A DNA stretch of 64,000 nucleotides from Lactarius indigo (lineage: Eukaryota > Basidiomycota > Agaricomycetes > Russulales > Russulaceae), in assembly GCA_025766275.1 (NCBI GenBank), contig JAFKAC010000031.1, positions 620,001 to 684,000 on the forward strand, written 5' to 3'. Positions 34,366 through 45,525 of this stretch are shown here, piece after piece (positions within the stretch are counted from its first letter, which is position 1; each line of letters begins with the position of its first letter). The notes beneath the pieces are model-generated. The model searched no databases, was not told the DNA's origin, and saw only the letters and a list, made by a program, of their open reading frames with translations. The position numbers were made by a program, and so were the translations under genes.

Positions 34366-35502
34366 CAAAACATAGTGTTGGGCATATCCCGACGGGCAGC
34401 GACTGGGGTGAGGCCGACGGAAAACACATTACAATGAATGAATGAATAGCCTTTGTCGCACGGAGTACGTGCCTTGACTGCATTCTGTGAATAGACGTGG
34501 CCGCGTGGCATATCTAAAAATAACACTCTACGGGTGCTCAGAGAAAGGAAGAAAAGACCTGTTCCCTCGCGGCAGAACGACGAAGTGTGCGTGTCTAAGG
34601 CAGCCACTTCTCTAGCGTCGAGGCAGCGTCTATGTCTATGCGCCTCACATCTCTATCCCTAGACCCGGGAAGCCCCCTCGCATAGTGACTGTAGTGCTTA
34701 TGTTCCGCGCAACTGAACTAGCGGCGATAATTTGACAATCACCCTGGCTCCGCCGTGTCGTTATACTGAATGGAAATGAGCCTTTTTACACCGGGCGGCC
34801 CTGATGGATCACTTCCATCAACGCCCGGGTGTAGTCGTGAGCTATCGGGGATTAACTTGCGTAAACGCATTTGATACGCTGCTGCGCAATTTCCCTCCTG
34901 AGCATACTTGCATCGCTTTTGAGTCGGCGCCACCGATTATTTGCAATTTTTTTGGTTGGAGCGACACTCAACAACAAGTGGGGACTCGCGCCACTACGCC
35001 ACTTTTTTTGCGTAGGGTGGATACCCCAACTTGTCCGTGGGATACGAAGCGGCGGCGGGGATGCTTCGATCAGCACCATAACTTCTAGTGACAATGACAT
35101 CGCATTTGCACGTGTAGACCACTGGCACAAGGAATAGGCCAATAGGCAGAGGGCAATAACATTCGGCATGAAGTTAACCTCCCTCGTGCATTCTCATGCT
35201 ATCGCTGAAATGCGCAGCAACATGGGTCGATTGAAAGAACGGAGCGCTGGGTGGTGGTGGTGCCAGTGGGAGAACGCCTGAGAAGGATGTCGAGCATATG
35301 GGAATTGGTTTCCCAACTGTTTCCCCCTCAATCGCCACCAGCCAGCGCTCTCACGCCCATACAGCACCCGTATCGTCAGCCGCACGTCAAGCCCTATTTT
35401 AAAAAGAACGAAATTGCCCGCCCCATGTCAACCATCCCTAGAACTATCCCCCTTGTCTTCGTATTTCCTTGGCACCAAGAATCTGCTCTATAACGCCCTC
35501 TC
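34366..35502. other. Intergenic, no supported gene
   Basis: About 1.1 kb. Overlapping open frames on both strands at 34852-35169 have no recognisable motif. The end holds the promoter of the secreted cupredoxin gene. Confidence 0.5.
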
Positions 35503-36483
35503 ATGACCATGAAGTTCTCTCTTGCCTTGGCCACTGCCTTCCTCCCTGTTATTGTGAATGCCCAGTATGGCCCTCCGCCTCCGGCTCCAAGCTCTAGCTC
35601 TTCTTCCTCTGCTGCCGTTCCGTCAGCACCTACGAGCAGCTCGACCAGCGTCAATGTTCGTTGCGCATTCGGTATTCTGTCTACTTTGACGTGTTGACGT
35701 CCCTCAGGTCGACGTCGCCCCTGGAGGTGCACTGTCGTTCAACCCGTCGGACTTCACCGCGGCAAATGGCACCACTGTGACTTTCTTCTTCCCCCAGTAC
35801 GATTTTCCTCATGGTCACTATGTACTTGCAGCGGTGCTCACACATTTCCCTCACAGGAGCGCTTCTCATTCCGTCACGCAATCTTCGTTCGCGAACCCCT
35901 GCACGTATTTAGCAGCGGCCAATGGCGCGCCTGGCGGTTTCGATTCCGGCCTGCAGACCGCGAAGCAGTTCACCATCAAGATTACAAATGACCAACAGCG
36001 TAAGCCAACATTTCCGTCACCGTCATTCGTCGTCGTTAATCCTTGCTACAGCGATCTGGTTCTTTTGCAAGGCGTCGAAGCACTGTGGTCTCGGAATGGT
36101 CGGGTATGTTGTTTTTGTTTTTAATTCGCCATGTACCAACGGATTCGTGTAGTTCTATTAACGCCCCGACCACTGGATCGAACACCGCTGCCGCCTTCTT
36201 GGCCGCTGCGAAGGCTATCGGCACGAATGAACAGACCGTGGGTTACTCACCATTCTTCGTATGCTCCACATGCTAATGATGTCCTTTGTGTGACATATAG
36301 GTATCCGATAATGGACCAGTGACAGGTGGTGTGAACGCACAAGCGACGGCCACGCCCGCTGCTACATTTGCGGCATCTTCTCCGGCCAGTTCACCGAGCA
36401 CCTCCAACTCGGCAGCAGACCACCTCGTTGCAAGCGGGGTCTTTGCGTTCCTGGCTGCAGTATTTGGCATAACGTTAGCGTGA
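35503..36483 (+). CDS. Secreted serine-rich cupredoxin, likely GPI-anchored
   Basis: Extracellular copper-fold protein of the fungal serine-rich type. The signal peptide MTMKFSLALATAFLPVIVNA is followed by a Ser/Pro-rich linker, then the cupredoxin domain (VDVAPGGALSFNPSDF, GTTVTFFFPQ). The block CKASKHCGLGMV has the Cys-x5-His and Met spacing of type 1 copper ligands, with the upstream SHSVTQSSFANPC giving the other His. A Ser/Ala/Thr-rich stalk and a hydrophobic end (VASGVFAFLAAVFGITLA) fit a GPI signal. About five introns are read, all GT..AG: for example 35656-35707 and 36238-36300. The frame is clean. Related proteins are abundant in fruiting and wood-decay fungi. Electron transfer or copper binding at the cell wall is inferred. 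Confidence 0.88.
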
Positions 36484-36600
36484 GCGTGTAATCACCATGA
36501 TGGTGCAAGAGACTTTATTGTCATGCGTAATGACTGTGAACTTTACTTGAGGCGTTCTTGCCACCAGGCGTCTGATATTAGTAATACACTACCTACTAGG

Positions 36601-36808
36601 GTACTGTCTTATGATGGAAGCACGGAACCACTAGTCTGATTTCGCTTTGCAAGCGAAAGAGCAGCGTGAGACCTGCCAGTGAGTAATTAGGCCTAGCTAA
36701 GTGGTCGTGTTCTCAACGTGCTTACACGGTGACCGGTGACCTCGTGGATTACGCGATTACGTCTGGATATGTGTTGTTTGTAAGGTTTGCTTCCATCATA
36801 ACACTATC
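36601..36808. mobile_element. Candidate small inverted-repeat element (MITE-like)
   Basis: Positions 36602-36621 and the reverse complement of 36789-36808 agree at 16 of 20 bases, including 13 in a row (ttatgatggaagc). The 207-base interior has no coding potential and includes a small hairpin (tttcgctttgcaagcgaaa). A target-site duplication is not obvious. Confidence 0.45.
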
Positions 36809-37240
36809 GAAACGCAGGCCAGTGTACTCAGGCTGCCACGGCACACCTAACTTTACTGAAACTCTCCTTGAGTCAGGTCCAGGCGCTTGTACCTTTCTGA
36901 TAGACTAGAGGCTGGAGGCAGACGAACTGTGGGTAGTATCACCAGGAACGTGTGCAGACGAATGGCACGTTCATTGCTGTTCAAACGTTCAAAGTGCGCT
37001 GTATTAGGGCCAGAGTCGTTAATAATACTCAGGCGCTAACGCGCTGGGCTGTTGCCTCAGGTGCTTTAACCGCGTTCACACCTTACGAGTGCGTTATTAG
37101 TTAATTTTCTCATCGATCTATGATAGGGTCTGAAGATCTGAAACCTTAGGAGACTGACACGTTCCGGGCTCGTCGTCTGCCGTCGTTCATATTGAAGTAT
37201 ATGTTCACGATTTACGATCCGCTGCTGACGGCACTAATAT

Positions 37241-37546
37241 GGCAACTTTTGGCAGTATTTTGATCCCATACACTCCCTTGGTGTCCAGTGTTGTTAAAGA
37301 CGATTTGATGTTGAAGAGGAATGATGATTCCTCTTCACCGTCAAACCTTCTCAATAAGGAAATCTATGAGACCATCAGCTTGAAGGAATACAAGATATCC
37401 AGCATGTGTTCATGAGCATTCCATATGGAGAACAAATCATTTTCGAGCCAGGGCAATGGACAAGACCATTGACAGTGGGATCAAAACGGGCTGATGGTTT
37501 CACGAGTGACGTTATTCATGCTGACAATGTCATTGGCATGCGTACG
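37241..37546 (+). other. Two short coding-like frames of unknown type
   Basis: A 58-codon frame starts MATFGSILIPYTPLVSSVV and runs to TGA at about 37416. Overlapping it, a second frame from about 37413 reads MSIPYGEQIIFEPGQWTRP and ends at about 37550. Both have normal protein-like composition and no low complexity. They could be one gene interrupted by a frame error or a fragment of a lost gene. I do not recognise the family. Confidence 0.3.
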
Positions 37547-38854
37547 TCTTGAGGTGTGTCGCACGTTGAGGGTGTGTTAACGTCAGTTTGTTTGGTACAG
37601 TGCGTATCTCGCTCTTGAACCGGTATCGCTCCCCTCGAGGCAACCACTCGTAGCATATCTTCACTCACGCCTGGTTGGAGTCCCGAACACGCACCCGCTG
37701 CATGAGCAATCTTTCCCCGAAGTGACGCTTCTTAAGTGGGTCCAACGAGAGCTTGCGAGAGGGCCGTTGTAAAATGCTAATGGCCGCCTCATCCAGTCTG
37801 TCAGGGACAAAAGCAATCGTGCTGGATCAATACCGACGTGGCAATCCCAATCGCTCATGGCTATGGTTAATGGCACGAATGTACGATGGACCCCGCACAG
37901 ACGCAATCGACGTCCGTATCGTATCTACTCTCATCTCGTATGTGACGAGGTCAGCACTCCGGCGATTTGTCCAGACGAAAGTAGTGGTTGAGCATCGCTG
38001 TAGAGACAATGCCAGCGCCAAAACAAAATGTTCCAATACCAAAAAAAGGTAGACCATACCCTAAAGCGAAGGGACTCTTTACTGAAATTGGTCTTCGTGC
38101 GCCTTGTTTGCCTTCCTCGGTCTGACACTAGAAGCGCGCCACAAGCGGCCGACGGTGATATGCGACAGTGTCCGCGGGCGGTATTTAAATCGCGAATCCA
38201 CCAAACCAACCAATTGGTTATGGATTCCTGAAACGAAACGAAACCAATCGTGTCGAACATGGAGACGCAGACCGTGGAGTACATAAAGGGTGGTGGGCAT
38301 AATACTGACATCTGCCAAATGGAACTTCGAAGTACCAGGCAGCCATATCTATTGCAACACTGTAACTGCCGCCTACATTATACTGACATTACCCCTATAC
38401 GTTCCAGTTGACGGCATGAATGACAATCTGGCTGATGGCTGACAGATTTCGACTGACGATGTTGCGGCCATCTACCTACCAATTCGCTGTGTCGGACACC
38501 TCGCGAGAAATCTTCTACCCGGCCTTCTGCATAAATGATCCCACTCGCAGATTTCTCGCCGGTAACTTTACACACCACAAAATCAGCCGTGGATTTCATC
38601 GTAGCGCCTGGCAAGAGTTTGGGGAACAACCCAGATACATTTATTGTAACACCGTAGTTACATCTCCCTACTACTCCCACCGTGAATGTCCATCATGACT
38701 CGTTACATCATGACTCGTTACTGTAAGACCAACCAGTTGCCCGTGGCTTATTGGGCTTCCATATTGGGATATTAGGGACACCGTTGGCTGAGTGTATAAG
38801 TACTACACAGTGCTACTGCTAACTCACTAACTAAAACAACATCCGCGACTCCAG

Positions 38855-39550
38855 ATGATGAGGAATCTCGTCGACACAGAGCTCTTTGGTGGCGCCATTA
38901 TTGCTACTTACCCCGAGGGCTACATCGACGCGTCGTATGTCATTCATTGATCGCCAGTCACATAACAGTAGCCTTAGCACCTTTCCAACCGTCTTGGCCC
39001 AGGCTACTCCGTCAGGTTCCCGACACGCAGGAGGTCTACCTCTCACCAGATTCTAACGACAGCATTGTCCTAGAAACGCTCTCTCGAGTCCCTGCCGACG
39101 ACTCTTCTGATGCAGCAAAGTCTGAGATATTTCAATTTTCGCTCGAGGGGGGGCCTCTATGATTCCTGTTTTTCGTTGACTTTTTGCGCGCGCTCTCTTA
39201 TTAGGTTCCACTTCGACTCCATTGCACACGACAACGAGGCGCTGTCCTCTTCTGTCGAAGACGTGCATACGATCACCAATGATCGCGAGGGCGACGAGAC
39301 TCCCTCGGTCATCGTCCTGCGCGGCCGACAGGGCGTCCGGAAGTTCAACTCGACGTCCGTGGACGACGTACGGATCTTTTTGGCGTTGTACAGGGTAGAG
39401 GAAAAGGGGGTCGACCTCGTCCTGACGCTCAACTTCCCCATGAACGGTGAGGGCTTCACCCGCACCGAGGAGGAGTACATGGAAGCCAAGAGATGTTTCT
39501 ATTCCATCGCTACCAGTCTTCATATCATCGACTTTGGTTTGTTCGCGTAA
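38855..39550 (+). CDS. MOG1: Ran-binding nuclear import factor MOG1
   Basis: MOG1 binds Ran GTPase and promotes nucleotide release, helping nuclear protein import. Exons are 38855-38934, 39003-39119 and 39205-39550, giving 180 residues and a clean frame. Landmarks are LFGGAIIATYPEGYIDAS, LRQVPDTQEVYLSPDSNDS, FHFDSIAHDNEALSSSVE, VDDVRIFLALYRVEEKGVD, LVLTLNFPMN and the end SLHIIDFGLFA. Two adjacent ATGs (38855, 38858) are both possible starts. It is the second nuclear-transport gene in the window beside CRM1. Confidence 0.93.
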
Positions 39551-40266
39551 TATGAGGAAATTCTTTTCGTCTGTTCGTGAAATCGTGACCGAATATCGCG
39601 TCAGCGGGTCTTGCGGAAGTTGCGTGCTCGTGCTCTGCACGATTCATTTCTACGTGAAGCTCGGCGGGTGTCCCGTCGCCACGTTGATGACTTGGTCGAT
39701 TCATTCTGAGAGCATCCCCGCGGACTTTCGCGACCCCTTTCACACTTTGCACGTTTGCGCTGCTACGCCGCACGTTGTCACCGTGACGTCTCATCCGCAG
39801 TCCGACCTCCCATCGGACCCCATGACTCACTGCAGGGTGCAACCTCGTTTGGTATCACATTGACTCGACCCTAAAAACGAATCCCACATGACACCCCCAA
39901 AATCAAACCTACTCAGAGGTTCCCGGGTTATGGAGAACGCGAAGAAGCAATCTACTGTCATGATGACTTGGGCGGCATCACCCTCACCACTCGAGTCGAG
40001 TTTTACGCCACCCTCATCTGACCTCGATCGAGGAAGTAACAGAACAACAACACAAATTTTTTTTTTGACAGCATCAACTCCGCGGTACAGGGTTTGGAGC
40101 AAAGTTTTCACCAATTGAGGTATAAAACAGTCATGGATACAGCGTCAGCCGAGGAACCAAAACGAGGGAACAACTATAGTACACTTCAAGCGCGGCCAGA
40201 ATTTGGGTGGGGGGAAAGCAACCAATTTATTGCCACTCATGAGAGACCGTGACCCACCCAGAAAGC
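39551..40266. other. Convergent intergenic gap, no feature seen
   Basis: About 715 bases between MOG1 (plus) and the MIT/coiled-coil gene (minus), which face each other. A T-tract lies at about 40059-40067. Long open frames here lack motifs. Confidence 0.5.
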
Positions 40267-41906
40267 CTACGTGGTTTCCTGCTCTGCTTCTGCCTCTGGC
40301 TCCTCGTCGATGCGTTCGTGAACTGGTGCATGATGCGCTTCCACGGCAGCCTTGGCTTCTCGTTTGCGTCTTGCCGACTCCTTGAGCTTGTCCCACCGCT
40401 CCCGGAATTTCGCGATCATCGCTTTCTACATTGCTGTTGAGCAGAGAAAATTAAAGCTCTCAAGAAAGATAACGAACCTGCTTTTCGTTCTCCACACGCA
40501 TAGTGCGAAGCTCCTCCTCTAGCTCTTTGACTCTACGAGAAAGCTGCGCATCTCTATCTCGATTCGTACTGATCGGAACTACGGGAGGCGGAGGTGGGAC
40601 CAGATTGAGACTTGCGATGTCGAATGTAGATTGGCCAGGTCGTTGTGCTGCGTGGAGGGAAGCGCCCATTGCTCTTTGCGCCTGCAATCTCGGCGATCAG
40701 CAAACTGGCTAGAGGTCTGGTGGGCTGGAGTACCTCTCGACGAGCAACGGCAATGTTTTCTCGAAGCTGTTGGTCGTGTTCTTGTCTCAATTTCAGCATT
40801 CGCTCAGCAGTTTCTAGTCGCTTTTGCGCCGTTTCGAGTTCGGAGCGGAGTGTCTTGTTCTCCTCTTTTAGCACCGACGGCGAAGGCTCAGATTTGGACG
40901 GGATGAAACAAAACGAGTCAGACGAGTCATAATCTTATTTACGTCTGCATTCAGTATGGCTCACACTCCGTAAGGGTACGCACCTTCTTCCGCTATCTCG
41001 TCAAACTCATTTCGCAGATCAATGACTGACTGCGCAGGTGGGAAGCTTTCGTAGCGTCGGGGAGACGGGCGTCGTCAATTGTGGTCGGGGAAGAGCTGTC
41101 TGGAGACTGGGCCTTCGAGCGACTGCCGAGGAACGCACGTCTGGAACGTGCACTGCCCTCGGTATCAGTATCACTACTGTAGCTGCCATTCCGGCCGATA
41201 TCGCGTTGCGGGGACTCGGTGAGCCCAAGAGAGGTGGTGGCGAACGCCAGAGGCTGAGAGACGTGATCTAGGTGTTCCATGGCCTTCCAAAAGGTGTTGA
41301 AGGCATCGCTGGCATCCGTCGACTGCGGCCGCATGGCGCTGAGTGGCAGGCGATCAAGAAACTAGGTGCAACGTGCGACAGACCTGTTGCCCCAACAGCA
41401 TGAAGGACTCGTCAACCTGGGAATCTGGCATTCTTCCCCCCTTTGGATACGGTAGCGGCGAAGCAGAGGATCCGTGCGTTGGGGGCGGCGAGGCGGGCAA
41501 TGGGCGCGGTGGCGCTGGTTTTTGGGGCAATGCTGGGTCCACGCCCTCCTCTCGAAGAGCAGCAATCCTTCTCTGTAATTCCTTTGCTGCCTTGCTGTGC
41601 TCGTTGAAGAGCATTCTTAGCGTTCTCTTCGTCTATACGGTTTGTGTGAGTCGGGTCGGAACGCGAAATGTAAGAGGCGAAGCACGCAGACATTTTCATC
41701 GTTTGAGGCCTCTATACAGGATTGAAATGCATCCGCAGACTTTTGGTGCTCTTCGGCAGCAGGAATGAGTAGACCCTTGGAGGTGAATTCGTCAGCATTG
41801 GTCGCATGCTGGTGTGCCTGTGATCCGACGGTTATGTTAACAGAGAAGTTGATCCCCACTATTATATGGGCGTTACCGCATTTAAAGGAGTCGTCGAAGT
41901 GGACAT
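40267..41906 (-). CDS. MIT-domain coiled-coil protein, possibly Atg38/NRBF2-like
   Basis: Minus strand from MSTSTTPLNA at 41906 to QETT at 40267. The first 80 residues (AHQHATNADEFTSKGLL, AAEEHQKSADAFQSCIE, MLFNEHSKAAKELQRRI) form a three-helix MIT-like domain as in NRBF2/Atg38. A Pro/Ser-rich linker follows, then a segment DLRNEFDEIAEE, a long coiled coil (ELETAQKRLETAERMLKLRQ and SRRVKELEEELRTMRVE), and a basic-to-acidic tail (KFRERWDKLKESARRKREAK). Introns are GT..AG (for example 41818-41876). Two frame disturbances are seen, near 41335 and 41050-41090. If Atg38-like, it would bind the autophagy PI3-kinase complex. That link is inferred only from domain order. Confidence 0.7.
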
Positions 41907-42167
41907 GGATACGTCAGGGTGGACCGCAAGAAGTAGATGGGCACGGGGGCACTTTTCGGAGAATTAAAAGCAAATTTTAGAGGCAGACGCTCGCCTCCGA
42001 GCCTCGAGTCCACAAGCCCAGCGGAATCACTCGGCCCGCCAAACAAGGCGCAGTGAGGACTCAGTGAGGCAGTTCAGACTCGACTGGGGGTAGTCGACAT
42101 CGACATTCAATATATTTCTATGTAGCAAAATAACTACTACCAGTCTAGCGCAGTGCGTCCAATTATT

Positions 42168-43081
42168 ATGAACCGTCTTGCTCCAGTTCTCTACATCAGA
42201 TCTACACTGGCCAACTCAAGGGCTCATAACAACAAGGTGAGCCGGTCGGTATCACCCAGGTACCAACTGACGAGGTTAAATAGAAGTCCGAATCGGAGGT
42301 GGACGATAACATCGAGAGGACACGAGTCAGGAGTGACGAGACGGTGTGCATACATTCAGTTGAGCACTTTGCCAACCAATTGACCTACGCTCACAGCCAG
42401 AGACGCCGGGTCCTCCCACACTAGCAGTGAGTCAGCCCGCCATCCCGAAAGCATCGCCACCTGAGAGGAATAACAAAAAGGTCACTTCTGAGTCCGAGTC
42501 CACAACAGCTTCCGTTGCAGGAGATAGTGACTCGTGCGCTGTGCGCCGCAAAAGTTCACTTCCCTCCATGCGGCGCGGCCCCAGTAGTCCATTCAGAGGT
42601 GAACTGTCGGGCGAGACCCCTGCCTGGGTTGACGATGACTCGTTCGAGGATGTTGTTGTGGAGAGTATCAGCGTCGGCTCGGTTGCCGTGCACACTCCAC
42701 ACCTGACCGATCCCATTGCGCCATTCACGGGCTTTGCGATGCGAGCAGAGATCGTCAAGAGCACGAGCATGTATACGGAATTCCGGAAAGCACAAAGGAA
42801 GACCTTTCTCGACAAGGTAAGCAAGGCGGCTGAAGAGTCCGAAGGTGGGCTGTTCTTCGCATCTCGAGAGCGAGGTCGAAACCCTCAGGTACGTGAAGTA
42901 AGGGTTGTTTGGTCAGAATTCTTTTTTTAAAAAATGTTTTCTACGTCAGCTGGACCTGGATATCTCAGATGACGAGTGTTGCTCCGATGAACAATCATTA
43001 CAACAGCCCCCCGTTGACTATCTCAAGGTGGACATACCGGATATCAGCATCACACTTCCCGGCTCTGAGAGTAGCCCATAG
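42168..43081 (+). CDS. Conserved-looking protein of unknown function
   Basis: Exons 42168-42236, 42397-42888 and 42950-43081 give 230 residues. The first exon (MNRLAPVLYIRSTLANSR) looks like a mitochondrial presequence but is inferred only from in-phase splicing. The main part is Ser/Pro-rich (ASPPERNNKK, SSLPSMRRGPSSPFRG), then acidic (PAWVDDDSFEDVVVESI), then a helical basic segment (EFRKAQRKTFLDKVSKAAEE) and an acidic end (DLDISDDECCSDEQ). No named domain is recognised. The promoter is shared with the divergent MIT gene (261 bases). AATAAA lies 40 bases after the stop. Confidence 0.6.
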
Positions 43082-43120
43082 TTCCACGCGACTCTTGTAG
43101 TGTAGTCGTTTCACAGTCCG

Positions 43121-43126
43121 AATAAA
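43121..43126 (+). terminator. Candidate polyadenylation signal
   Basis: AATAAA located 40 bases after the stop at 43081. Confidence 0.45.
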
Positions 43127-43250
43127 GTGTACCAGTGTACAATAAATGGTTTGGAGAAAAGGCGCGCGCAATCTCGACATCGGCATTTCCCGACAGAGGC
43201 CGCATCTTTGCATCCCCTGCTCGACTCATACGCATCTCTAACGAATCGCC

Positions 43251-45303
43251 ATGTCTATATTCCAACGCGATCCAAGGGCAGGTGCATTTCTCGGAGGTGA
43301 CAGAGTATCAGGGCAGGATATTCGAGATCAAAATGGTGTGTTCTGTATCGCAGCTTCTCGATGTGATTGCGGCCTCATGCACGACTCCAGTGGTCGCGGC
43401 ACAGACCATAGCAAACATCGTAAAAAGTTCTCTTGGCCCATTGGGCCTTGATAAAATGCTCGTCGATAATATCGGGGTATGTCTTGTGGGATCGTCGGAC
43501 GAAGTTTTTGACATAGAACTTTCGCGGACACGCAGGAGGTCACGATTTCAAACGACGGCGCCACCATCCTCTCTCTCCTCTCCGTGGAACACCCTGCAGG
43601 CCGCATCTTTGTAGATCTTGCACAAAAGCAAGACAAGGAAGTTCGGCGATGGCACTACTTCGGTCGTGATCATCGCCGCTGAACTGCTGCGACGCGCGAA
43701 CGAGCTCGTGAAGGCGAAGATTCATCCCACTACCATCATCACGGGATACAGGCTGGCGTGTCGTGAGGCTGTGAGATTCATGCAGGATCAGTTGAGCGTG
43801 AAGGTCGAACAGCTCGGTCGGGATGCGTTGATAAATGTGGCAAAGACGAGCATGGCGAGTAAAGTCATCGGAGCGTGAGCATTCCCTTTCTTATGTGGTG
43901 TGCGTGTCTGTTGCTCAACCTCGGGCCAGCGATGACGACTTGTTCGCTCCCATGGCGGTTGATGCCATGTTGGCTGTTAAGACCACAAATACTCGTGCGG
44001 AAACGAAGTACCCTGTCAAAGCCGTGAACGTCTTGAAGGCACACGGCCGGAGCGCTCGAGAGTCGCTCTTCGTGCAAGGCTATGCGCTAAACTGCACCGT
44101 TGCCAGCCAAGGTTCGTCTCCAGTCTACTGTATCTGTGGAGACGCTCAATTTCCCCTTCATACCAGCGATGAAGACGCGGATCCCGAACGCCAAGATCGC
44201 TTGCCTGGACATCGACCTTCGCAAAACACGCATGCAACTGGGCATTCAGATCTTGGTCGACGATCCGGAGCAACTCGAAGAGATTCGCAAGCGGTACATA
44301 CGATAATGATTCTCGCGTCGATCGAATTGACACGTCCCACTAGTGAGTCGGAGATCACACTGGAAAGGATCCGAAAGATCCTAGCCACCGGTGCCAATGT
44401 TGTTCTCACGACCAAGGGCATCGATGACCTCGCACTGAAGGAATTCGTGGAGGCTGGCGCGATGGCCGTCCGCCGTTGCAGGAAGGAGGATCTTCGCCGC
44501 ATCGCCAAGGCCACATGGTGGACAGCTTGTCTCGAGCTTGGCAAATCTGGATGGGGAAGAGACATTCGAGCCGAGCTATCTTGGTACAGCGGAAGAGGTT
44601 GTGCAAGAGCGCATCTCGGACGACGAGCTCATCTTAGTGAAAGGGACGAAGGTGGTTCAACGCGGCCTCTATCATCCTCCGCGGTGCCAACGATTACATG
44701 CTCGACGAGATGGAACGTGCATTACACGACACATTATCTGTGATCAAGCGGACATTAGAGAGCGGGAGCGTTGTGCCTGGTGGAGGTGCCGTAGAGTCCG
44801 CACTAAGTATCTATCTGGAAAACTTTGCCACGACATTGGTACGTTGTTCTCACGTAGTGTGAACGGTCTCGTTCACCACATGCATGCACAGGGTTCGCGT
44901 GAGCAATTGGCTATCGCAGAATTTGCAACCGCCCTTCTTATCATCCCGAAGACACTTGCCGTGAATGCTGCCAAGGACGCTACTGACCTCGTAGCAAAAT
45001 TACGTTCTTATCACAACGCGGCTCAAAACTGCACCAGCAGGAGACGCCAAGAAGGTCCTTTTGCGTTATGGCCTGGACCTACTTAAGGGCGACGTCCGGG
45101 ATAATGTTACTGCAGGTGTTCTCGAGCCGACCGTCAGCAAGGTTCGTAGCCTCAAGTCTGCGTTCGAGGCAGCCGTTTCCTTGCTACGGATCGACGATGC
45201 GATTCAAGTTGTTCCTGGTGAGTCTCTTTCTCCCTTTAACCGATTCAGAGCTGATAACGACTCGACAGAGCAACAACCAGAGCGTGATGGGCACGGACAC
45301 TAG
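43251..45303 (+). CDS. CCT1: T-complex protein 1 subunit alpha (CCT1)
   Basis: One of eight subunits of the cytosolic chaperonin that folds actin and tubulin. It starts [18 protein letters not shown] at 43251 and ends QPERDGHGH at 45301-45303. Landmarks are [44 protein letters not shown] (the ATPase GDGTT motif), [47 protein letters not shown] and the second catalytic GGG block [13 protein letters not shown]. There are seven GT..AG introns. Single extra bases at 43644 (C), 44516 (T), 44658 (C) and 45030 (T) each shift the frame by +1; removing each gives uninterrupted CCT sequence. An essential gene with four such shifts indicates sequencing error rather than decay. Confidence 0.95.
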
Positions 45304-45525
45304 TAGTATTGTAGTAGAGGGAAGAAATGTATTAGTCACGTTGACGCGTAGATCACATGATGAGCAGTGGTTGGTGTGGGTTTGCCTCGCTTTGGTGCTT
45401 TTGCCTTGCGTGCAGCGCAGCGTCTGCTCTCCTCCTGGCGTCATCCTGTCTGTCACTGCATTTCCCAAAAACGATCCGCGCAATCCTCTGTCCTTGTGCG
45501 GCGTCCTGCACGCTGCTCGAACCGT

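Larger units (their letters stand above)
36484..38854. other. Accessory gap with small open frames and repeat
   Basis: About 2.4 kb with no complete gene. It holds a candidate MITE (36601-36808) and two short plus-strand frames near 37241-37546. Short similar phrases are ctattgcaacactgtaactgcc near 38350 and ttattgtaacaccgtagttaca near 38638. A TATA-like GTATAAGTA at 38794 precedes MOG1. Confidence 0.5.
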
